A stretch of DNA of 64,000 nt from an uncultured Holdemanella sp. (GCA_900754615.1 CAAEDN010000059.1:6505-70504); one strand, 5' to 3'; positions 43,024-52,749 are shown, counted from the first letter of the stretch. Translations and numbers: made by a program. The notes: generated from the sequence alone by a model not told the origin.

Positions 43024-43610
43024 TGGCAAAAAAAGGTTTATCAAAATTAATTATTGCGAAATATAGTCATTCAGACGGTACTACTACTTATTCAGAAGGT
43101 AACATCCCTGAAAAGATGAGTGAGTATAGTCTTGATATTACGACAACTGACAATAATAATTTATATTTAGACAATGAAATTGCAGAATCGGAAGGTGGAG
43201 AGTTCAAAGAAGGAACTTTGACCATTACCACTGGTGAATTGATGCCTGCTACATCTAAACTTTTATTGAGTATTAAAGAAAATAAAATTACAGTTGGTGG
43301 GGAATCTGTGGCTGAATATGTATTTGATGATAATACGAAGTCAATTGAAGTTGGATGTGGGCTTATTGAACTGCATCAAAATAACAATGAAGAATTCTAT
43401 CGTGCAATTTGGTTTAATCGTGTTAAATTTAATATTCCAGGTGGTTCTGCGAAGACTAAAGAAGATACAGTCGATTGGCAGTTGTCTGAAATCACAGGAT
43501 CCGTAATGCGTGATGCAGCAGGTGATCATGCATGGCAATGCTATGCAGATTTACCAGATGAAGCAAAAGCGGTTGCGTACTTGAAGCAAAAGGCAAATAT
43601 TGTTGCATAA
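43023..43610 (+). CDS. Major tail protein, phi13 family
   Basis: The tail-tube protein has 195 residues. PEKMSEYSLDITTTDNNNLYLDNEIAESE and LGEL-type GTLTITTGELMP followed by YRAIWFNRVKFNIPGGSAKTKED match the phi13 major tail family. It polymerises around the tape measure. AGGAGATG precedes the ATG, which overlaps the upstream stop. Confidence 0.88.
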   Translation: MAKKGLSKLIIAKYSHSDGTTTYSEGNIPEKMSEYSLDITTTDNNNLYLDNEIAESEGGEFKEGTLTITTGELMPATSKLLLSIKENKITVGGESVAEYVFDDNTKSIEVGCGLIELHQNNNEEFYRAIWFNRVKFNIPGGSAKTKEDTVDWQLSEITGSVMRDAAGDHAWQCYADLPDEAKAVAYLKQKANIVA

Positions 43611-43618
43611 GGTGACTT

Positions 43619-44053
43619 ATGGACATGAATATTCAATTTATAGACATTGGAGAATATAGATATCCAATGTCTTTTTCTTTAGCTTGTGTTTCACAAATGG
43701 GAAACTTTGCGCAAGCTGCTAAAAAGATTGAAGAAGGTCAGGATGTAGCGGAAGCTGCAAACATGATGATTAGCATGCTTTATCTAATGATTGATTCAGG
43801 ATGTGCATTTATGAATATCATGCGACAAAAGTATGATAGAGCACCAATTGGTGAAGATGGATTATTGGAGCCGATTTCAAAAGATACAATTGGGTACTTG
43901 ATTCCTTCTGATACAGAAGAATTGAAGGCAATTGTTGCAAAAATCAAGAAATGTATTTCCAAATCAAAAGAAAGAAAAATCCAGGCTAAGCCTTTAAAAT
44001 CTTCAAAAAAAAAGAAGAAAAAAAGCTTCAAGGTGATTCAAGCAAATACTTAA
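43619..44053 (+). CDS. Tail assembly chaperone, G-type frame
   Basis: The protein has 144 residues and sits between tail tube and tape measure genes like lambda gpG. The C-terminus is Lys-rich (KSSKKKKKKSF), encoded by two A-runs. The A-AAA-AAG heptamer at 44008 would send some ribosomes into the -1 frame, giving a fused product of about 195 residues that includes the next frame. Such GT fusions bind the tape measure and tube protein. Confidence 0.82.
   Translation: MDMNIQFIDIGEYRYPMSFSLACVSQMGNFAQAAKKIEEGQDVAEAANMMISMLYLMIDSGCAFMNIMRQKYDRAPIGEDGLLEPISKDTIGYLIPSDTEELKAIVAKIKKCISKSKERKIQAKPLKSSKKKKKKSFKVIQANT
44008..44014 (+). promoter_or_regulatory. Predicted -1 ribosomal frameshift site
   Basis: A-AAA-AAG in the zero frame is the dnaX-type slippery heptamer. 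Reading from here in the -1 frame has no stop until 44203 and enters the downstream tail-chaperone frame. A second site G-AAA-AAA at 44017 is less likely. Confidence 0.7.
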
Positions 44054-44205
44054 TGGTAAAAGCCTATAAGATTGGTATCCCATCTAATGAGTTTCTAGTG
44101 ATGCCGTTAGGTTATTTAGCGGATCTAACGGATGCTTCGGTCATTCTAGATGGATATGCCGACGAATATATAGAGCCAGAATATATTAATGTAGATTTGA
44201 GGTGA
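44053..44205 (+). CDS. Tail assembly chaperone, T-type frame
   Basis: This 50-residue frame (from its own ATG) begins in the stop of the G-type gene. IPSNEFLVMPLGYLADLTDASVILDGYADEY resembles the T extension of Gram-positive tail chaperones. It is most likely made as a -1 fusion with the G frame, since no ribosome site precedes the ATG. Confidence 0.72.
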   Translation: MVKAYKIGIPSNEFLVMPLGYLADLTDASVILDGYADEYIEPEYINVDLR

Positions 44206-44209
44206 TAAT

Positions 44210-46378
44210 ATGGCTGGATATGATATTGGTCCAAAGATTTCGATTAAAGGTGAATCCGAATTTAATCAATCCATTTCTAAAATCAATCAGAATTTAAAAG
44301 AGTATGGGTCTGAATTAAAAGCTGTATCAAGTGAATTTGATGCCCAAGCTGACAGCATGGAGTCATTGACTGCAAAAAATAAGGTTTTGAAGAAACAATA
44401 TGATGAGCAGTCCGATAAAATGAAACTTTTATCGGATCAGATAAAAAAACAAACGGATTATCTTGAGGCACAGGCTAAAGAAATTCAACAATTGACAAAT
44501 GAATATGGTGAGAATTCAAGCCAGGTTCAGAAAGCGGAAAAGGCTTACGCGAATACGGAATCAACGATTTCTAAATTGAAGACTGCATTTAATGAGACAA
44601 CTGCTTATGCCAATAAATTATCGTCTGAAATTTCAGACAATGATTCTAAATTGGATGATTTGGCAAAAAGTGCTAGTGATGCATCGGCTCAAGTCGAAAA
44701 AGTAGGAGATAGTTCAGAACAAACTGGTGAAAAGTTAAAAAAGACTAAGACAGATGTTCAACAACTTAAAGATAGCTTTAACATGCAAGAGGCTGCTCAG
44801 CAAGTATCTGATTTTGCATCTGGAATGGTTGAAAATATCAAAGGAGCAGTAGAAGAATCTAAAGAGTATTTAAAAATCATGGGTTCTTTAGAAGTTTCTT
44901 CTTCTCATTTAAATTACACTACGGGTGAGACTAAGCAAACCTATAAGCAGCTTATTGGAGTGTTAGGTGATACTCAATCTGCAGCTACAACTACAGCTAA
45001 CTTGCAGGCAATTGGTTTGGAACAAAGTCAGTTAACGCAAATCACTAAGGGTGCAATTGGTGCCTGGGCACGGTATGGAGATTCGATTCCGATTGATGGT
45101 TTGGCTGAGTCAATCAACGAGACAATCAAGACAGGTACAGTTACCGGTAATTTTGCGGATATGTTGAATTGGGCTGGAACATCCGAAGATGAATTCAATG
45201 AAAAATTAGAACAATGTTCAGATAATTCAGAACGTGCACAGTTAGTGTTGGATGAAATGGCCAATCAAGGTTTAATGAAATCAGCAGATGCATGGAATGA
45301 AAATAACAAGGCGTTAGTTGAATCAAACAAGGCTCAAGATGATTACAATGAGGCAATGGCCGATTTTTCTAAAGCGGTAATGCCAGTATTTACTGAATTC
45401 ACGAAAGCATTAACTACAATTATTCAAATATTTAGTGAACTTCCTGAACCAGCTCAACAAATGATTGCGGTCCTTATTGGGATTATTGCGGTTTTGACTA
45501 CGATTGCTCCTTTGATACTGGCGGTTGGCACAGCATGTGGATGGTCGGCAGGTGGAGTTGGAGCTTTGGTTACCGCTGCAGCTCCGGTGATTGCGATAAT
45601 TGTAGCGATCATTGCAGCTATCATGGCAATTATATATGTCATTCAGAACTGGGATGAGGTCCTTAACTTCTTGACAGAAACATGGGAGTCCGTTTGTAAT
45701 AAGGTTTCTGAGTTATGGGAAGGCTTTAAAAAATCGTGGACGGATGGCTTCAATAATGTGAAGCAGAAAATCAATGATTTCTTTCAAAATCTTGGTGAGA
45801 ACTTTGCGAATGGTTTAAATAACTTCCAAAATTGGATCAGCAATATGTTGTCTGCAATTGTCAATTGGGCAAAGGATTTTACTTCAAAAGGCAAGAATGC
45901 AGCCGTTAATTTGGTTAAAAATATTGCGAATGAGATAAAATCATTACCTGGTCAATTTCTACAATGGGGAATGGACATGATGTCAAACTTTGCGAGTGGT
46001 ATCTGGAAAGGATTCACTGGATGGGTCAAAGGAAAGATTAGTGGAGTCACAAACTTTATTAAGAAAAATCTGCATTTCTCTGTTCCAGATGAAGGACCGC
46101 TTGCTGATGCAGATGAATGGATGCCTGATTTCATGGATTTATTAGCTACAGGAATTGACAGAAACAAAAGTAGAGTAGAAAGCCAAATCAAAGATTTACA
46201 AGATATCATGGATATTGGAATGGATCCTTCGTTTACTGATAACACGAATTATCGGTACGATCCAACATTTGTTGTGTATAACACTACAACATTGGATGGT
46301 CGTAATATTGCTTCATCTATGGAAAGAGTTATTGGATCTAGAAGTGTATCTAATGCTTATATGAGAGGTGAGGCATAG
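44210..46378 (+). CDS. Tape measure protein
   Basis: The protein has 722 residues. The N-terminal 210 residues are a long coiled coil (KVLKKQYDEQSDKMKLLSDQ...). The middle has two or three hydrophobic segments near 420-480 and a WEGFKKSWTDGFNNVKQKI helix after. The end has the SPGP-like HFSVPDEGPLADADEWMPDF segment seen in many phage tape measures. Length sets tail length; 722 residues imply a fairly short tail of roughly 100 nm by the usual rule. Confidence 0.9.
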   Translation: MAGYDIGPKISIKGESEFNQSISKINQNLKEYGSELKAVSSEFDAQADSMESLTAKNKVLKKQYDEQSDKMKLLSDQIKKQTDYLEAQAKEIQQLTNEYGENSSQVQKAEKAYANTESTISKLKTAFNETTAYANKLSSEISDNDSKLDDLAKSASDASAQVEKVGDSSEQTGEKLKKTKTDVQQLKDSFNMQEAAQQVSDFASGMVENIKGAVEESKEYLKIMGSLEVSSSHLNYTTGETKQTYKQLIGVLGDTQSAATTTANLQAIGLEQSQLTQITKGAIGAWARYGDSIPIDGLAESINETIKTGTVTGNFADMLNWAGTSEDEFNEKLEQCSDNSERAQLVLDEMANQGLMKSADAWNENNKALVESNKAQDDYNEAMADFSKAVMPVFTEFTKALTTIIQIFSELPEPAQQMIAVLIGIIAVLTTIAPLILAVGTACGWSAGGVGALVTAAAPVIAIIVAIIAAIMAIIYVIQNWDEVLNFLTETWESVCNKVSELWEGFKKSWTDGFNNVKQKINDFFQNLGENFANGLNNFQNWISNMLSAIVNWAKDFTSKGKNAAVNLVKNIANEIKSLPGQFLQWGMDMMSNFASGIWKGFTGWVKGKISGVTNFIKKNLHFSVPDEGPLADADEWMPDFMDLLATGIDRNKSRVESQIKDLQDIMDIGMDPSFTDNTNYRYDPTFVVYNTTTLDGRNIASSMERVIGSRSVSNAYMRGEA

Positions 46379-46379
46379 A

Positions 46380-47084
46380 ATGAGTTCATTTGATATTTAT
46401 TTAGATAATGTATCTTGCGTTCGGAAAAAACTATATCCGGTCAGACGACCTGATATAGTAACTCCTAAGCGCAACTACAAAGAATATGATATTCCTGGAA
46501 GAGATGGTAAGTTTTTCGAAGATTTAGGCACTTACGACGATATTACATTTAATATCAATTTTAATTTCAAAGAAAAAAGAGAATACCTGAATAAAACTTT
46601 TAGAGATTATAAAAGAATGATTCGTAAATCTAAAACACTTATGATGATGGATGATTCAGAAATATTTTATAAAATCAAAAAAGTTGAATTTGGTGATATA
46701 TCAAGAGAAAGCACAAAAGAAATTAATGCTTTTGTGGCCACATTTACTTGTGATCCATACGGATATTTATTTATTGGCCAAGATAGATATAGTTGTGGAA
46801 TGGTGCAGACAAATCCTTATGCGGTTTCTCATCCCATTTATATCATTAGTGGTGAAGGTCAATGTGTTCTGTCTGTAAATGGTAATAAGATGACAGTTAA
46901 TACATCAGGAACAATTTATATTGATACGGATAGATGTGTCGCATATCGAGAAAATGGTGATTTGCAGAATGTCCAGGTCAGTGGGGATTTTGAATCTTTA
47001 TATTTAATGGAAGGTTCAAATTCAATTACAGTTAGTGGCAATTTTAAGTGTGAAGTGATTCCAAACTGGAGGTGTGAACTATGA
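46380..47084 (+). CDS. Distal tail protein (Dit)
   Basis: The protein has 234 residues. RRPDIVTPKRNYKEYDIPGRDGKFFEDLGTYDDI is a Dit-family signature, followed by a galectin-like C-terminal half with strands (QCVLSVNGNKMTVN). It forms the hub at the tail tip. The ATG follows GAGGTGAGGC in the end of the tape measure gene. Confidence 0.88.
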   Translation: MSSFDIYLDNVSCVRKKLYPVRRPDIVTPKRNYKEYDIPGRDGKFFEDLGTYDDITFNINFNFKEKREYLNKTFRDYKRMIRKSKTLMMMDDSEIFYKIKKVEFGDISRESTKEINAFVATFTCDPYGYLFIGQDRYSCGMVQTNPYAVSHPIYIISGEGQCVLSVNGNKMTVNTSGTIYIDTDRCVAYRENGDLQNVQVSGDFESLYLMEGSNSITVSGNFKCEVIPNWRCEL

Positions 47085-48973
47085 TCCAATTGTATGAGCC
47101 TTTTAATAAAAGCTATGAAAAGAATGGTGATTATGTTCTACATCCATCTAGCTGCGTTATGCACGTTGTATTGAACGGCGAATGGTATGTTAAATTAGTG
47201 CATCCTATTGATGATATTTCAGAAAATATCATTGATGGCGCAGTTTTAAAAGTTCCAACATTATTTAATAAAGACCAATTGTTTATTATTCGTCATGTAG
47301 ACAAAGCGGATTATGATGTTCAAGTAACAGCGTATCCGCTTTTTTACATGGTCAAGACAACACCGCCTTTGTGGGATACTCGATGTGTGAATATGAATGG
47401 CCAGGATGCGTTAAATACGATTTTGAGTGGAACGTCTTTTAAAGGGATTTCGGATATCACAGATATTTCTACGTGTTATTTTAATAAAATGAATCGTCTA
47501 CAGGCTGTTAACGGAAATGCAGACAATACATTTATGGATAGATGGGGTGGAGAAATTGTCTATGATGATTACACAATCAAGATCAATAAAAGAATTGGCT
47601 CAGACAAAGGTGCCAGGTGTGAGTTTGGATATAATTTGAAAAGCGTCCAGGAAGTCGTAAACACAGAAAATTTAATCACAAGAATATATCCGCAAGCCTA
47701 CAATGGATATGTATTGCCCAATGGGGAGTGTATTGATTCTCCTTATATTAATAATTATCCAGATGTATATTGGAGCTTTATCCAGTTTGATGACGTAAAG
47801 CTAAAAGAAGATGCACAGGAAGATGATGCATCGAATGGAATTACAGTCTGCGACACCTTGGAAGATTTATATAAAGTGTTGCGAAAAAGAGCAGCCGATT
47901 ATTTTACTGAGACCAATTGTGATGTTCCTAATATCACATATAAGGTTGATATTGTAGATTTGGCAAGACTGGATGCTTACAAAGATATTAAGAATCTTGT
48001 TTCAATTGGCTTTGGTGATACAGTTCATATTAAGCACAGAAAGTTGAATATCGAAACTAAGGCAAGATTAATCGAATGTGATTACGATTGCATTTTAAAG
48101 AAATGTGACAGTATGACTTTAGGAGATTATGAAACGAAGTACTTTGAAAATGCGGACAGCGTTATTCAGGCAGCACAAAAGGTGATTGATAAAAAGACAT
48201 CTAGTTTGATTGCAGAAAAGATAAAAGGAATTATTGATGCAACTCAAGCTTCTTTATATGCTCAAAGAAATGTTGCGAAGAAAATGGATTACAGAGCCAT
48301 GAAGATGGAAGATTTAGATCCAGATAGTCCAACGTATGGAGCGACTTGTTATGGAACAAGTGGTTTGGAATTTTCTGACACAAGAAATGAAGATGATACG
48401 GATTGGAAGTGGGGCAATGCGTTTGGGCCAAAAGGTTTAATTGCGAATGCGATTATAACTGGGATTCTTTCAGATAAGAGTGGCAGCTTTTATTTGAATA
48501 TGGATACCGGTGAGCTTGTAATGAATGATGGGACATTTAAAGGTGTTCTTAATACTGTTAAAGACATAAATGTTGGCGCAGAAATCAATATGCAGCCACG
48601 TGCTGAGGGAGTTACACAAGGTTCCGTCTGGTCTGATATAAAGTGTGTTGATTCAGATGGTACTGTATTGCCTGAAAGGATTGCATTTCGTTCTTTTAAA
48701 CATGATGGCGAGTATCTATCGCATAGTGTGACACTGATCAGTGGCGACACCAGCGTTTCGGTTAGTGATGATGGTTCGATTTTGCTTTCAAACGGTGATA
48801 ACAATTTTTCTGTAACCAAAAACTATGTTAGAATGCAGACCAAAAACTCAACTATATCTATTTCAGACAGTGCTAGCATCATAACTTTGGACGGTAAAAA
48901 AGGGCTCACTGGTACTTATACTGTGACAAAATCAATTACAGTTGAAGCCGGAATTGTAGTAGGGGTTGAGTGA
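47081..48973 (+). CDS. Tail-tip/baseplate hub protein (Tal-like)
   Basis: The protein has 630 residues. Residues 1-370 match the phage minor structural/prophage tail hub domain (IQLYEPFNKSYEKNGDYVLHP, LVHPIDD, INKRIGSDKGARCEFGYNLKS). A helical linker follows at about 370-400, then a strand-rich C-terminal part with SGSFYLNMDTGELVMNDGTFKG. It caps the tail channel and helps entry. No peptidase motif is obvious; a separate CHAP gene follows with an 8-bp overlap. Confidence 0.85.
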   Translation: MIQLYEPFNKSYEKNGDYVLHPSSCVMHVVLNGEWYVKLVHPIDDISENIIDGAVLKVPTLFNKDQLFIIRHVDKADYDVQVTAYPLFYMVKTTPPLWDTRCVNMNGQDALNTILSGTSFKGISDITDISTCYFNKMNRLQAVNGNADNTFMDRWGGEIVYDDYTIKINKRIGSDKGARCEFGYNLKSVQEVVNTENLITRIYPQAYNGYVLPNGECIDSPYINNYPDVYWSFIQFDDVKLKEDAQEDDASNGITVCDTLEDLYKVLRKRAADYFTETNCDVPNITYKVDIVDLARLDAYKDIKNLVSIGFGDTVHIKHRKLNIETKARLIECDYDCILKKCDSMTLGDYETKYFENADSVIQAAQKVIDKKTSSLIAEKIKGIIDATQASLYAQRNVAKKMDYRAMKMEDLDPDSPTYGATCYGTSGLEFSDTRNEDDTDWKWGNAFGPKGLIANAIITGILSDKSGSFYLNMDTGELVMNDGTFKGVLNTVKDINVGAEINMQPRAEGVTQGSVWSDIKCVDSDGTVLPERIAFRSFKHDGEYLSHSVTLISGDTSVSVSDDGSILLSNGDNNFSVTKNYVRMQTKNSTISISDSASIITLDGKKGLTGTYTVTKSITVEAGIVVGVE

Positions 48974-48974
48974 T

Positions 48975-49463
48975 ATGGCTCAACCTTTTTCTGTATTCGT
49001 CGATACTTATAATGGCACAAGTCACAATGTAGATGGTGCTTTCGGTGCCCAATGTTGGGACGGTTACGCGTTTTACATGAAGTGGTTAGGATACTCATAT
49101 GCGAATTGTACGGCTACAGGCGGTGCTCAAGATATTTGGACTCAGCGCGCTTCTAACGGAATGCTGAATTCATGTAATGTCGTATCTACTCCGCAGAACG
49201 GAGATATTGCAGTTTGGGGTTCCAACATGGGTGGTGGTAAAGGGCACGTAGCTATGTACTACAATGGTCAGTACTTCGGGCAAAATCAAGGTAGAAGTGG
49301 TGGTGCGAATGGCGGACCATTTAATTTATTAGCGATTGGAACTGCTCCATTAGGCTACTTTAGGCCTAAATGTTATGCAAATGGTAGCGGTGGAGAAGTC
49401 GAAGAAAAAAAGCTAAGATTAACGCTTGTCAATGGATTAGTAGTAGGTATTGATTATGTGTAA
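48975..49463 (+). CDS. CHAP-domain peptidoglycan hydrolase in tail module
   Basis: The protein has 162 residues. A CHAP domain is visible: GAFGAQCWDGYAFYMKWLG (catalytic Cys about 27), PQNGDIAVWGS and GKGHVAMYY (catalytic His about 92). CHAP enzymes cut peptide bonds in the cell wall. The place between tail hub and baseplate genes suggests a virion lysin for DNA entry rather than the holin-linked endolysin, which has its own CHAP. The last 20 residues (KLRLTLVNGLVVGIDYV) look like a docking tail. Confidence 0.85.
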   Translation: MAQPFSVFVDTYNGTSHNVDGAFGAQCWDGYAFYMKWLGYSYANCTATGGAQDIWTQRASNGMLNSCNVVSTPQNGDIAVWGSNMGGGKGHVAMYYNGQYFGQNQGRSGGANGGPFNLLAIGTAPLGYFRPKCYANGSGGEVEEKKLRLTLVNGLVVGIDYV

Positions 49464-49481
49464 AAGAAAGGAAGTGGTTAT

Positions 49482-50345
49482 ATGGAATTGATGAGAAGAG
49501 ATTTAAAACTAATTGTTATTAAAAGCCTTGAATCATCAGAGGGTTCTGCACATGTGCCAGTAAATTTATCGATTGATGGTACAGATAATTATGAATTCTA
49601 TACAACTCAAATTCACATTCGTTACATTTATAAGAATAAAGTTTATGAAGAAATGTTGCCAATGGATGATGAAGGCTTTTATATTCCTTCAAAGCCTTTA
49701 TTTGAAAGTGGGCCAATTGAACTTGCTGTTCATTTAATTAGAGGCGAAAAAAAATTCGTGACAAATGAGGTGTGCTTCGTTGTGCAACGTGCGCCAAATG
49801 GGAACTCACAAATTGGATCTAGTGAATTAAGTTGGCAACAGCTAGTTGACCAATATGTCGAATCGAAACTTAACGTAATTATGGCTCGAATTGACAATTT
49901 GACAAACAGTCAAACTAATTTAAATGAATTAATTGATATTCGTGTCGGATACAATGGAGTTAAGTATGATACTGCAGGTGATTCGGTACGGACACAAATT
50001 TTCAATTTACTAAAAGCTCAAAGATCGTTGAAAGATTTAATTGATTCAAATCAAAAAGTTGTCAATGAACGTATGGATTCATTTACAAATTTAGGCGAGG
50101 GCTCAACAACCGCAGATGCAGAATTGATTGATGCAAGAATCGATTTTGAAGGGAATAAGAAAAAAAGCTTAGGTTCTTCAATTCGTGAGGCTGATGAAAA
50201 AATGTTCAACATGATTCAAAGTATGATTGAAATGCTGCTTAACAATAACTTTAGTACAAATTTAATGGTTGACTTCGATAATTATGTCGTCGATGAAAAT
50301 GGTGATAATGTATTAGCCGATTGGGCATACATGGTGAAATCATGA
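49482..50345 (+). CDS. Baseplate upper protein, BppU-like
   Basis: The protein has 287 residues. The N-terminal 100 form an Ig-like BppU domain (RRDLKLIVIKS, VPVNLSIDGTDNYEF). Two copies of a motif follow, IDIRVGYNGVKYDTAGDSVRTQI and IDARIDFEGNKKKSLGSSIREAD. The end has VDENGDNVLADWAYMV, a motif shared with the gene at 51557. It holds receptor-binding fibres to the baseplate. Confidence 0.78.
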   Translation: MELMRRDLKLIVIKSLESSEGSAHVPVNLSIDGTDNYEFYTTQIHIRYIYKNKVYEEMLPMDDEGFYIPSKPLFESGPIELAVHLIRGEKKFVTNEVCFVVQRAPNGNSQIGSSELSWQQLVDQYVESKLNVIMARIDNLTNSQTNLNELIDIRVGYNGVKYDTAGDSVRTQIFNLLKAQRSLKDLIDSNQKVVNERMDSFTNLGEGSTTADAELIDARIDFEGNKKKSLGSSIREADEKMFNMIQSMIEMLLNNNFSTNLMVDFDNYVVDENGDNVLADWAYMVKS

Positions 50346-50641
50346 GACAAGGAACAACACCTACAATTCAAATCACGGTCAATTATATTGATTTAGCAGA
50401 TATGGAACATATCTATGTGGTATTTGAGCAAAATGGATATTTATTGAAAAAAAGCATGTCAGATTTAAAAATCGAAAACAATGTTATTTCAGTTATTTTA
50501 ACGCAGGAAGAAACATTAAGTTTTAAAAACGGAAATTGCAATATCCAACTAAGAATGATTACATATGACGGCATAGCGATGGCTTCGCCGATAAAAACAG
50601 TTAATGTGTATAGTGTATTAAATAAGGAAGTGATTACATGA
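50342..50641 (+). CDS. BppU-like/baseplate protein
   Basis: This 99-residue strand-rich protein (TPTIQITVNYIDLADMEHIYVVFEQNGY) has the N-terminal domain pattern of BppU/Ig-like phage baseplate proteins. It overlaps the previous gene by 4 bp and the next by 4 bp. Confidence 0.65.
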   Translation: MRQGTTPTIQITVNYIDLADMEHIYVVFEQNGYLLKKSMSDLKIENNVISVILTQEETLSFKNGNCNIQLRMITYDGIAMASPIKTVNVYSVLNKEVIT

Positions 50642-50931
50642 TTCTGGTAAACAGTATAGAAATCGACGTTAAAGACGAATCAGATCACATTCAGTTCGGT
50701 TTAAATGAACAATACATTGGAACAACGGATTATGAAAAGCTCAGAAACAAGCCAAAATTAAATGGTAATGAAATCATTGGAGAGGTTGAAGAAATAGACC
50801 CAACAGTTCCAGCGTGGGCGAAAGCAGAAACAAGACCGGTATATACACCGGAGGATATTGGAGCTATGGCAGAAGGTTCTGTAGCTTCGGTGTCAACAAA
50901 TGAATTAGATGAAATATGGAATAGTTTATAA
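50638..50931 (+). CDS. Small baseplate/fibre protein
   Basis: The protein has 97 residues. IEIDVKDESDHIQFGLNEQYIGTTDYEKLRNKPKLNGNEI and the PVYTPEDIGAM segment are common in phage fibre N-termini. The end TNELDEIWNSL recurs at the end of the next gene as TNDLNTMWG. Confidence 0.65.
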   Translation: MILVNSIEIDVKDESDHIQFGLNEQYIGTTDYEKLRNKPKLNGNEIIGEVEEIDPTVPAWAKAETRPVYTPEDIGAMAEGSVASVSTNELDEIWNSL

Positions 50932-50944
50932 GGAGGAAAAAAGA

Positions 50945-51553
50945 ATGGCTATTGAATATTTAGATAAGAGTGGATTAACTCTATTAATCAGTAAAATTAA
51001 AACTGCATTAGGCGGAAAAGTTGATGTGGTAAGTGGTAAAGGCTTATCGACAAATGATTATACGAACGCAGAAAAAAGTAAATTAAGTGGTATCGCAAGT
51101 GGCGCTCAAGCGAATGTGATTGAGTCTGTAAAGGTTAATGGAACTGCATTAACACCAAGTGCTAAATCTGTTGATGTCACAGTGCCAACAAAGGTATCGC
51201 AATTAACAAATGACAGTGGCTTTCAGAACGCTACACAGGTTAATTCAACGATTGCAGGAAAAGGATATCAAACGCAATCACAAGTACAATCGTTGATTAA
51301 TTCGGCAGTAGGAAACATCACATCTATTAAGTACGAAAAGGTGAGTTCATTACCTGCTGCAGGCTCAAATGGCGTTATCTATTTAATTGCACATTCACAT
51401 GGAACTCAAGATATTTATGATGAGTATATTTGGCTTACAGAATCCAAAACGTTTGAAAAGATTGGTAATACAGATATTGATTTATCAGGATATGTTAAGA
51501 GTTCAGGATTAACTACAATTAGCACAAACGATTTAAACACAATGTGGGGTTAG
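50945..51553 (+). CDS. Tail fibre protein
   Basis: The protein has 202 residues. KVDVVSGKGLSTNDYTNAEKSKLSGIASGAQ and TVPTKVSQLTNDSGFQ are common fibre shaft repeats. The end has YDEYIWLTESKTFEKIGNTDIDLSGYV. It is part of the receptor-binding apparatus. AAGGAGG precedes the ATG. Confidence 0.82.
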   Translation: MAIEYLDKSGLTLLISKIKTALGGKVDVVSGKGLSTNDYTNAEKSKLSGIASGAQANVIESVKVNGTALTPSAKSVDVTVPTKVSQLTNDSGFQNATQVNSTIAGKGYQTQSQVQSLINSAVGNITSIKYEKVSSLPAAGSNGVIYLIAHSHGTQDIYDEYIWLTESKTFEKIGNTDIDLSGYVKSSGLTTISTNDLNTMWG

Positions 51554-51556
51554 TAT

Positions 51557-51802
51557 ATGGTTTTCCTATTCAAAGACAAAGCTTCTATTCAGTGGCTTGT
51601 CGATAGAATAAAGTCTGTAACCACATCGCATAATGCATTAAATCAAATGGTGATGAATAATCACTTTACTACAAATTTGAGCGCAACAAGCGCTCAAGAT
51701 TTAGTAGATGAAAAAGGAAATACAATCCTAGCCGATTGGTCTTATGAAGTAGCAAGTGGAGAAGTCGGTACGGATTGGAAATATAAAGTCAAGGAGGAAT
51801 AG
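51557..51802 (+). CDS. Small tail fibre-associated protein
   Basis: The protein has 81 residues. The C-terminal half NHFTTNLSATSAQDLVDEKGNTILADWSYEV repeats a motif at the end of the gene at 49482. This shared LADW segment may be a docking or trimer element. Confidence 0.62.
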   Translation: MVFLFKDKASIQWLVDRIKSVTTSHNALNQMVMNNHFTTNLSATSAQDLVDEKGNTILADWSYEVASGEVGTDWKYKVKEE

Positions 51803-51805
51803 AGA

Positions 51806-52738
51806 ATGGCAGGAAAGCAAGTAAATGAATTAGACGCATTGCCTAGTTTTACCGATACAAGCTTATTGCCTGTGCATAATGGCACAGGATTGAAAAAAGG
51901 TTTATTATCGCAATTAGCAAATTATTTAGGAAATAAATTCAGTAATCCGAATTTATTGATTAATTCGGATTTTAAAATTAATCAAAGAGGTGCTACAAGC
52001 TATGAAAAGATGGGTTATTCTGTAGACAGATGGAAGATTTGGAATGTAACGGTTACGCCAAATGCAAATGGTGGAATAACAATTAAAAATGATAAATACA
52101 CAGATACCGGAACTTTTCTACAATATTTAGAAAATGCGACGGAAGGTGATTCTACATTATCATGCTACGTAACATCAGTAAGTGGAACGGTAACAATGGT
52201 GGCAGATGATAATTCACAAGTTGTATTGAAACAAGGATTAAATGTTGTGCATACAAGCGCTAGTACAAAAGCGTTTACAATCTTTTTAAACCAAGGAACT
52301 AGCATAACCCTTAAATGGGCTAAATTGGAACAAGGTAAGCATGCTACTGCTTTTGTTCATCCAATTTATAGTGAAGAATATCAAAAATGTATGTGGTATT
52401 TTCAACCAATTACCGGAGCTAGAAGTGGTTTTTTTTCAGACAGTAAAATTTACCTTAATATTCCGGAGGCTAATTCAATGAGAATTTCCCAACCATCCGT
52501 AGATTCAAGTAATATAACTTTAGAAGGATGGATTTATATGGGAGCAAGCACAGACGGTATCAATGTAGAAAGTCCAGATATTACTAATGCAAGCGTAGAC
52601 AGATACAAAGAGTTAGCATTAACACCTTCAAGCGCATTGCTAAGTAAATTAAGTCAACGTGGAGGGTCGACTATTAGTTATGCAATTAAAGTAGGCGGTG
52701 GAATTAATCTAGACGCAGAAATTTATGATGATGAATAG
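51806..52738 (+). CDS. Receptor-binding tail protein
   Basis: The protein has 310 residues. NPNLLINSDFKINQRGATSYEKMGYSVDRWKIW is the start of a carbohydrate-binding-like jelly-roll seen in phage fibre tips. KLEQGKHATAFVHPIYSEEYQKCMWYFQ is conserved in the same group. The rest is strand-rich. It is the best candidate for host recognition. Confidence 0.75.
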   Translation: MAGKQVNELDALPSFTDTSLLPVHNGTGLKKGLLSQLANYLGNKFSNPNLLINSDFKINQRGATSYEKMGYSVDRWKIWNVTVTPNANGGITIKNDKYTDTGTFLQYLENATEGDSTLSCYVTSVSGTVTMVADDNSQVVLKQGLNVVHTSASTKAFTIFLNQGTSITLKWAKLEQGKHATAFVHPIYSEEYQKCMWYFQPITGARSGFFSDSKIYLNIPEANSMRISQPSVDSSNITLEGWIYMGASTDGINVESPDITNASVDRYKELALTPSSALLSKLSQRGGSTISYAIKVGGGINLDAEIYDDE

Positions 52739-52749
52739 GAGTAATAGAC

